This document shows, piece by piece, positions 56,401-64,000 of a stretch of DNA of 64,000 nucleotides (position 1 is its first letter; each line of letters begins with the position of its first letter). Location of the stretch: NCBI GenBank assembly GCA_030052745.1, contig JANBVO010000046.1:1-64000 (forward strand), given 5' to 3'. The notes under the pieces are model-generated. The model did not search any database and was not told where the DNA came from. It saw only the letters and a program-made list of their open reading frames with translations. Both the position numbers and the translations under genes were made by a program. The stretch is from Pleurostoma richardsiae (lineage: Eukaryota > Ascomycota > Sordariomycetes > Calosphaeriales > Pleurostomataceae).

Positions 56401-58669
56401 GTGAAGAGTTCAAGCAGCGTGGCATGAAGATGGACGAAGCTAAAACCGCCGAGGATATACAGTGGATTCTCAAGATGCGTTCTCAGAACCTGTTCGAACA
56501 GTCTGGCAATCAGGAGAAGCTCGAGCAGCTGGATATTGATGCCATTCTTGAGAGTGCCGAAGTCACCAAGACGAACGTCGATGATAAGCTCAATCTCAGC
56601 AGCGGCGGTATTGACTGGGATAACTGGATGCAAGTCACAGATGTCAAGGTCGATGACCTGGCTCTTGATTGGGATCAGATCATCCCTGCAGATCAGCTCG
56701 CTGTCATCAAGGCCGAAGAGGAGAAAAAGAAGCATGAGGACTATCTTGCCAAGGCCATGGAGGAGAATGCGCCTCGAAGAGCAGCCTTGAAGAACTCGAA
56801 GCGCAACGCTGAGTCCGACAGAGCCGAGCGGCTGGCCAAGAAGCGCGAACGAGAGAGGCAGGAACAAGAAGAGCTCGAAGAACAGCGAGCCCTCCTTTCC
56901 GATCCCAAGCGGCCATTGAACGAGAAGGAGACGAGAAACTTGATCAGAGCCTTCTTTCGATATGGTTCTTTGGATGATCGCGGCGACGAAGTTGTCCATG
57001 AGGCCCGCTTAACAGACCGTGACCGCGAGTTCCTCCGCTCTATTATCGATGATCTTGTCGCTGTGAGCCGGGAAGCGGTAGATGCAAACAACGCAAAACT
57101 CCGCGAGGAGGAAGAACGTGCAGGGAAGGTGCTGGCCAAGAAAGACAAGAAGGCAGTGCTCGTCGACTTTGGCGAGGTCAGGAAAGTCAACGCCGAAACT
57201 GTTATCGAGCGGCCGCGACAGCTGAAGCTCCTTCGCCAAGTTCTCACCGAGCATGGTAATCTCCGGACTTTCAGGCTGCCAGACGCAACCAAGGCTGCTC
57301 ATTACACTTGTGAATGGGGCGCTCGTGAGGATGGCATGCTTTTGGTGGGGATTGACAAGTACGGCTTCGGCGCATGGACCCAAATTCGAGACGACCCCGA
57401 ACTCGAGATGCAGGAGAAATTCTTCTTGGAAGAGCACCGGGTCGACAAGAAAGAGGAACGCAAGAAGACGGATGACAAGAGCATTGCATCCCCTGGAGCA
57501 GTGCACCTCGTTCGCAGGTCCGAGTATCTTCTTTCCGTCCTGCTGGCCAAGTACGCGGACGACGAAGCAGCCCAAAAGGCCGTCGAGAACCATCATCGCA
57601 GCAAGAAGAACCTCGTTGTCAATGGGCACCGTCGAGACTTGGCTGGTTCTGTGTCGGGCTCTCCTGTGCCCCAGCTTGCTAAGAGATCGGGCCAGAATAG
57701 AGACAGGAACAGGGAACGCGGTCATTCTCACAGCGAGCATCACCGCTCGCGGAGCAATGCGGATGAGCGTGGCACACCTAGACCAGAGCATAAGCGTAAA
57801 TATGGCGACGACTATGATGAGCGCCACAACAAGCATCGTCGTGTTGACGAGCACGGCGACGATCGTCATGGGACTCACGACAAGCACCATCATCATAACA
57901 AGGACAAAGAGAAACGTCGGAAGCTTGACCCAGAGACTCTCGAGAGGCTTAAGAAGAAGCGAGAGAAGGCGGTGGAGCGCTTCAACGAGCTGATGAAGAT
58001 GGACGACGACAAACTCGACCCGCGCGACAGCGAGCAACTTATGTGGTCCTTGCTTAAGCCGGTTCGACCCAACTTCGAGAGGATCATGTACACCACAGTG
58101 GACAGAATCCCGTCGGCCAAGGAACGTGCTAAGATCATGGGCACCGAACTGCGACATATCGGCAGCTGCCTGTCCGACCTGAAGAAGAACGCCACGATCC
58201 CGCCAGAGGAGCTCGATTCGTTGATGCCACGCTTTTGGTAAGTAGAATTCCACGTGACTTCCAAGTTCTATTTTTCGCCAACGAAACTAACCCGTCGACT
58301 AGGGATTTCCTATCGACAATCTGGCCCATTGGTGACTTCGAGGTCTCAGGCAAGCGCCTCTCTCGGATGTATCGTGACCTCACTCAGAAGGACAAGAAGG
58401 ACAGCGACGACAAGGTCGAAGTGAAGAAGCGAGAAGATCTCGAGGACGGAGAGATCGATGATGAGGAAGAAGCCCGGCGCCAGGCTCGACGCGACTCTTC
58501 GCGGCGGGAGCCGGGCGACGAGATCAGACGCGATTACCGGCGGGATGATCCGCGGTATCGCATGTACGACAATGGAGACCGTCTGAGCTTCAGAAAGGAT
58601 AAGGTCTTGACCGATAGAGGACGGACCTCCTGGCTCAACAGTCCCGGGGCCCGACACAACCCGTATTAG
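53416..58669 (+). CDS. chd1: Chromatin remodeler Chd1 (chromo-helicase-DNA-binding ATPase)
   Basis: Five exons (53416-53826, 53886-53912, 53969-54056, 54118-58237, 58303-58669), all in phase, give 1670 aa. Chd1 slides and spaces nucleosomes behind elongating RNA polymerase II. The acidic Ser-rich N-terminus is followed by tandem chromodomains near residues 266-340 and 366-415 (YYIKWQGKSHLHDTWE, YLIKWKGLQYDECTWE). The SNF2 ATPase has ADEMGLGKT (about 475), DEAH (about 585) and a helicase C lobe with LSTRAGGLGINLMTAD and ARAHRIGQKKPV. A SANT/SLIDE-type DNA-binding region follows (CEWGAREDGMLLVGIDKYG), then the CHD1 helical C-terminal domain ending LMPRFW and, after the last intron, STIWPIGDF. 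All motifs are intact. Exon 2 is only 27 nt. The start is uncertain: ATG 53416 or 53419 fits best, but splicing from further upstream could add residues. Confidence 0.95.
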
Positions 58670-60445
58670 AGGTTGGAGCCTGGGGGATAAACGTGGTCGC
58701 GCTCATGCTGAGTATTTCGCGACAGTCGTGAATAGCCTGCATGGGACTGGAGTAACGGCAGCTTTTTATCTGGCATTTTGGCGTTGTGTATTCTGCGGTC
58801 GTGGAAGATCATACACTACATACCCGGCAGCTTTGCATGGGGACTGGGAACCGTGGCTCGGGAGTTTCAGTTCGTGTCAACATCACTAGGGAGGGGGCAT
58901 AGGCGGGGATATTTCGCTACTCCGAGACATGCGGGAAAGGGATGTTTGTCTTGTTTGCCGGGATCAGAAAACCGGGGAGAAGATTTGTCGCATTGGGCGC
59001 TGCTTTTCCTCGTCCCCTTATCTTAGAAGAGACATACCGGGCTCCAGGCCGTATGAAGAAAGAAAGTTATCATAGGACACGCGGATCGGTCGCGGGACTA
59101 GGACAGAGAGACCCCAGCGTTTTGTTCTATATAAGATAGCGTACCCGTCTAGGAAGGGGTCCATGTCACCGATCGTCTGCTTCACCTTTCGGCTTCTCTG
59201 GTTTCGCGTGTCCTGCTGCCAATGGGCCTGTGGGACGTTATCAGCTCATGCTTGCCTGCGAGGCGCTGGAGGAAGGCTGATCGGGATTTCGCGGACGGAG
59301 TGACAGGGCCCAGAAGCATGATTTTTCACGCGGGAAAAATGGAGATGGGGCTGGCTGCTTGCTGTGCTGTCAGTCTACTCTCGGCAGGTAGCGATATGCC
59401 AGCCAGCGAGACAAAAAAGAAGAATAGACATCCATAGAGGGTGATCCATAACCCGGCGTGCTTGTCAGTGATGATTGAAGAAGCTTATGGCAGTTTCCCA
59501 GCCGCTCAAGGTCTGTCTGGGTGCCGATGTGGCCCTGCTTTTCGGCAACTCATCTGGAGCGCCCTTGTCAGACTTACAATATACTGACTGCACTCCCTAT
59601 TCAAGGGATCAGCGCCCATTTCACATTAAGCATATCACCGTCACAAGCGCCGTGTAGACGTAATTATGGAGTCCGGGAATTATTCTGTATTTGCAGACGG
59701 CGCAGGGCTCGCAATTGCGCGCGCCCTCTTCCAAGTTCCAGCATATACCTCTATATCAGTAGTAAGTGTGCCTCGCGACCCTCTCGTACAGCCCACCGAC
59801 AGACGACGAGGCTCCGGCGGGCGACAGACTCTTCTCCATCGATACACAGTTCCCCTCTGTCCGCTGCTTCCCCCCCTAACCCCCCCTTACTGTCCTACCA
59901 TGGGACAGGTTTTGCCTTAAAAATAAAACGAGGACCACAACGCCATGCCGCGAGGTTTGGGTTCAAAACCACCACGCTTTCCATTCCTGAATGCTGCACT
60001 GATTTTTGGTGAATGGTATAAATAGAGGACCCCCCCTGATGCAGAACTCGAAGCCGAGTTCACGCGGACTATGCTGGGGTTCAGAATAAAAAAAAAGACA
60101 AAAGATGTAAACGCTACCGCTGACTTGCTGCGGCGGGGCATATGCATGCAATAGCCATGGTATAAATAGTACACACGAGACGGGGCCGGCTGGGTGATGG
60201 TAGCAGGTCCCCCGCCTCGTGAGAGGATGGAACGAAAAGTTCCGCAACCGGTCGAGTATCTACTGCTCCTCCCCACGGATGATCCTCAAGATGACACCCC
60301 TCGGGTCGGTCTGGAACAGCCAGTCGGCGTAGCGCGTGGCGTCCCCCAGAAACTTGGTCCACTTCGAGACCTGCGCTGTCCTTCGAGCAGCCACCGCCGC
60401 CACGGCTGCTGGTGCCTGCCGCTGCTTGGTCCCGTGACCCGACTT
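58670..60445. other. Convergent spacer between chd1 and hst4
   Basis: About 1.8 kb between two convergent genes. Sequence near 60000-60180 has A/T-rich patches and two TATAAATAG-like words, but these lie 3' of both genes and are not assigned. No coding sequence supported. Confidence 0.5.
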
Positions 60446-62461
60446 CTAGTCGATCAAGTGGCCCATGCTGCGCGGCTTCGACTCGGGCGATATCGTCCCC
60501 GCGGGGGCCTCGCCGCTGACGGAGCTGTGGAAGCTGAGCTCGCTCGAGGGGTCCTCCTCGTCCATCGGCTTGTACACAAACGTGTCGGAGGCGTGGGGGC
60601 TCTTGCGCTGGGGGCGCAGTGTCGGAAGGCCAGATAGAGTTTCTGAGTCGCTGCGAGGTGACGAGGGCGGGAACAGGTCGGGGTCCGGCTTGATGTGCTT
60701 GTCCTTCGCCGCCGGGGCGACGTTCTTGGTTGCCTTGAAGGCCTTGGAGAGGTCGTTTCTGGGCTTGGCATCCTTCTTGGGCTGTGCCTTCTTCCTGCTC
60801 TTTGTAACTTTGTTGGCATTGTCGGCCAGTGATAATGGCCTGACCTCCTTGATGTCCGACGCCGCGTCGCGGCCAAAGTTGAGCGTGCTCTGCTTCGTCC
60901 TGCCGCCCTTGCCCGGCAGCGGCGTCCTCCGCAGTGGGCTTTGCTGCCTCGGGCTCGCGGTGGGCGTGGGGATGCCTTGCACCTGCTCGACCAGCCTGGA
61001 CTTGGCTTCGAAACCACTTTCTGATTTGGTGGAGGCCACGTCGCTGAACTCGTCAAACGGCCTCTTCCTGTCGAGGAGCACGTCGATGCGGTCCCGGCTG
61101 GTGGCCCGCTTGTACTGCTCCTCCTTCGCCTCGTCTCCGGTGACCATGTACGTGTCTCTCTCTCCAACGTCCTGCTCGTCCCAGCGGGGCAGGTTCAGTA
61201 GCTCGGCGATATCGTCGCACTTCCCTCGCACCACCAGGTCCCACAGGTCCTTCATATCAGAGCCCTGAGGCTCAGGATCCAGGTTGATCCACGCCGTGAA
61301 CCCATCTCTCTTCGCGCGTGTGGCGAGGCACATCTCCTTGACGATCCGACGGACGCCGGGCACCTTGAGGCTCGTCCCCACCACAATCACAGCATCCGGC
61401 ACTCTTCGCAGATCACTCTCCGAGACGGCGCCGATGGCGTCCGCGTCCGGGTGATACTCCTGATACAGGACCATTCTGGGCCGCAGCCGCCCGATCCCGT
61501 GACTCCGCTTCCCGGCGAACTTGGTCCTCACGTGGTCGTCCTCCTTGCACCTCTCGCACAGCGGCGGCTCCGGGCCCTCGAACAGCGAGGCGTTGAACGG
61601 CTCGAGCTGGCCGCACTTGGTGCAGACCATCTTCTCGAGGCCGCCGTGCAGCTGGACGGTGGTGGGCCAGGGCCCCTTGGCGTTGAGCGGCACGGCGGTG
61701 GCGAGGGGCCGCATGGCGGTGTCGATGCAGTCGACGTTCTGCGAGTACAGGCGCATCAGGCGGCCCTCCTCGGCGATGGAGGCCAGCATGTGGTGGAAGG
61801 GGGTGGGCGCCGCCTGCTGGGTCAGGCGCGACAGGTCGCGCACCATGGTGTGGAACTCCTCGGTGGACTTCTTGTCCTTGTAGACGGCGGCGTCGAAGAG
61901 GTGCTTGCCGGAGCCGCCTTTGATCTTGTGCTTCTCTTTCAGGGTTGTGAACAGGCCATTGCTTGACCGGAAGTCGGGGACTGTGGGCATTGGTTAGCCA
62001 TAGGCAGGGGTTTAGACGTGAGGTATGAGACAGTATAGAAATGACACGAGATATATAACGAAATGCTTGTACGTACTCCCCGCTGAAACGGATATGCCCG
62101 CGCCTGCAACCACGACGATCTTCTTCTTCTTGCGCAGGACGGACAGCAGCCGGTCGAGGCGCGCCTCGGCGGCCCGGTCGCGGTCCTCCTCCAGGTCGAG
62201 ATGCTCCGTGGTCCTCGGCTTGCGCGCGGCGATCCGCCGCCTCTTCGCGGGCGGGGGACCATCGGTCCTCACGCAAATCTCGTCCGAGGGGTCGCCGAGC
62301 TTGATGGGCGACGCGCTGCCGGACTGCACGGTAGTTGAGCTGGGCGATGGGTAGCGGAGGTGCGACGCGTCAGGCAGGAGGCAGGGGGGTGGAGGGGTGG
62401 GCGACTTCGACAGGACCGAGAGAGGCGACGAGGGCGACGAAGGCTGCGCGAGAGCGTCCAT
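60446..62461 (-). CDS. hst4: Sirtuin, NAD-dependent histone deacetylase Hst3/Hst4 type
   Basis: Two exons on the minus strand (62461-62077, 61980-60446), with a 96-nt GTACGT..CAG intron, give 639 aa. The Sir2 core starts at about residue 110: VVVAGAGISVSAG is joined by the splice to IPDFRSSNGLF. It then has SQNVDCID, the catalytic LHGG histidine, a Cys4 zinc module (CTKCGQ and CERCKE), RPRMVLYQEYHP, VGTSLKVPGVRR and WINLDPEP. The class is Hst3/Hst4-like, whose members deacetylate H3K56 to support replication and genome stability. An N-terminal proline/serine leader contains a basic PAKRRRIAARK that may be a nuclear localisation signal. The C-terminal about 300 residues are disordered, Lys- and Ser-rich, typical of filamentous-fungal members. 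Catalytic and zinc residues appear complete. Confidence 0.93.
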
Positions 62462-64000
62462 TGTGGTTGATGAGGTCTGAAGCGCTGTCGCAGAGAGCTG
62501 GAGGTCCTTGTTCCGGAAGGAAGGCAGAGGTGAGAGGCGAGGAGAGGAGGGAAGGGAAAAGGAAACCGGCAGGGGAACAGTTTGCTTTCTTTCTAGACCA
62601 TGACTTTTGACAGATTCGCTATTGTTCGTTCTGGGGCATTGTTCCGCGTCACCGGGTGGCAGGGCGCGTTACTGTGGGCAGACAATTGCTCGGGTCTCTT
62701 TTGTGTCTTTTTTCTTCTTGATGGTGAGGTTGGAGTTGACCAGCAAAGTCAGTCAGGGCGGCGGCACGGAATGGGCGAGGGAGGCGTAAGTAAAGTGAGG
62801 TCGATTACGGGGGAGCAGACGCAGAAATGCGGCTGGGAACTGGGACAGCCACCGGGGGCTCCGCTTATTTCGCTGGAGCCGACGAGTACTGTGGCCGCGG
62901 GTTCCTCGTCGGATTCCTTTCTTCTCGAGTCGCCCGTCTCTCTTCTCTCCTCTTATTATTGTCAGCAGTCGGTCGGCCACTAATCGTTCCATCATTCCTT
63001 CTTTGTCCTTGCGCCGTTTCGCGGGCGGGTTTCCTCGCCGCCCGCCTCGACCCAGTCTGGTGATCCCGGCTCCAGCAACGGGGATGGGGATCCCACTTAC
63101 ACCTCTACCCCCCCCGAGATTGTGGTTTTTTAATTTTCTCTTCACTCTCGTCTCTCTTTTGGTTTCTGTCTTTCCACGTCACTCACAGCAACTCTGGATA
63201 CACCCCCGAATAGGAAACAGTTGCCGGCATCGAACTGTTGGTGAGCTCTTATTGCCGACAATTTATTGACTCGTGGCTCTTAGAAGTAAGTTATAAACGA
63301 TTTGGGCTCTAATTACGTGCCTCTTCCCGTGAATCCTGCCCGAATAAATCGGACAGCCTTGCCATCCCGGAGCTTGTGGTTGCGAGCTTGAGCACCCAAG
63401 AATGGCGTTGTCTCGCCGCTCTGCCTCGCCTCACCGCCAGAGGGTTTTCTACTATGGTACTATGGTAGAGAAGACAACTTGGTTTACCTGGGTTAAGCCT
63501 TTGTTTGATCGAGTCTGGAAATATAATCAGATCGTAGTATTCCATCAGAAGAAGAGACCATTTTCATTAATTGACCATAACGAGAATTGTCTGAACAGAT
63601 TCTCTGTGCTCTTAACGCTCAATGTCACTTGCCGATGTCTCGCGCCTCACTTTGTCGGTGGCCTGTGACTTGGCGACTTCCCGTTGCTCGGAAACTTGGG
63701 GGAGCGGCAGGGGTGCATCTGTCTTAAGTGGGCCCCACATTCGTCATGTACCCACGCATCCGCATCCACGCAGGGCTGTTGTGTTCATGCACGCGCGCAA
63801 GCCACATCTGGGAATTTCCCCATCCTTTTGTGTGCCCCTCAGCTTTTTTCAGCCGGGGCTGATCCCCTTTACTATGTAGAGTCCCCGACTCTTGCCTTAT
63901 GTAAGCCGGTGTGAACGTACCTGCGCTTTCTTTACATAATTCCTCTCAAAGCTGTGGCTTGATCTGTGGCTTTCCAGAGTTAGTCATCTCGAGTTATGGC
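62462..64000. other. Right-edge intergenic region
   Basis: The first few hundred bases should contain the hst4 promoter. The remainder has pyrimidine-rich stretches (62920-63020, 63120-63180) like a fungal leader, but no coding frame is convincing up to the edge. Confidence 0.45.

Overview
This window is nuclear DNA from a filamentous ascomycete, most likely a Sordariomycete. The evidence is short spliceosomal introns (about 47-95 nt) with fungal donors, CTGAC/CTAAC branch sites close to the acceptor and YAG acceptors. The gene content is also typically fungal: an Ssk2-type MAPKKK, Trs65, a PTH11-like rhodopsin-domain protein, Sld3 and Hst4. Fourteen protein genes and one pseudogene could be modelled exon by exon. 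I saw no prokaryotic features, CRISPR arrays, rRNA or secondary-metabolite backbone genes, and by eye I recognised no tRNA.

Layout. 1-3501: no gene recognised. 3502-6518 (+): Dis3/Rrp44 exosome nuclease. 7178-8536 (-): histone-fold Dpb4. 9952-11288 (-): seven-helix rhodopsin-domain membrane protein. 12485-13632 (+): APH/CHK-type small-molecule kinase. 14463-15566 (-): BTB/POZ protein. 15755-17753 (+): a decayed conserved gene with stops and a 10-bp duplication. 18547-21109 (+): a very intron-rich glutamine synthetase. 21110-25101: gene-poor, with a possible LTR remnant. 25102-26616 (-): secreted-domain/single-TM protein. 26617-34698: an 8-kb stretch with no convincing gene. 34699-35826 (-): S66 LD-carboxypeptidase. 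36753-40928 (-): Ssk2-type MAPKKK. 42524-45592 (+): Sld3. 45969-48001 (-): Trs65. 48515-51304 (+): Prp40. 53416-58669 (+): Chd1. 60446-62461 (-): Hst3/Hst4 sirtuin. 62462-64000: no gene seen.

The genes are not a functional cluster. They are mainly housekeeping: RNA decay (Dis3), splicing (Prp40), DNA replication (Dpb4, Sld3), chromatin (Chd1, Hst4), trafficking (Trs65), stress signalling (Ssk2) and nitrogen assimilation (glutamine synthetase), separated by long non-coding spacers.

The most unusual observation is the architecture of the glutamine synthetase gene. The family-consistent model needs 18 introns, an ATG-only first exon, exons of 10 and 11 nt, two GC-AG introns and, best explaining the conserved protein, a single-nucleotide exon (or an equivalent twin-intron arrangement) at 20390. 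I did not find a convincing novel multi-gene system.
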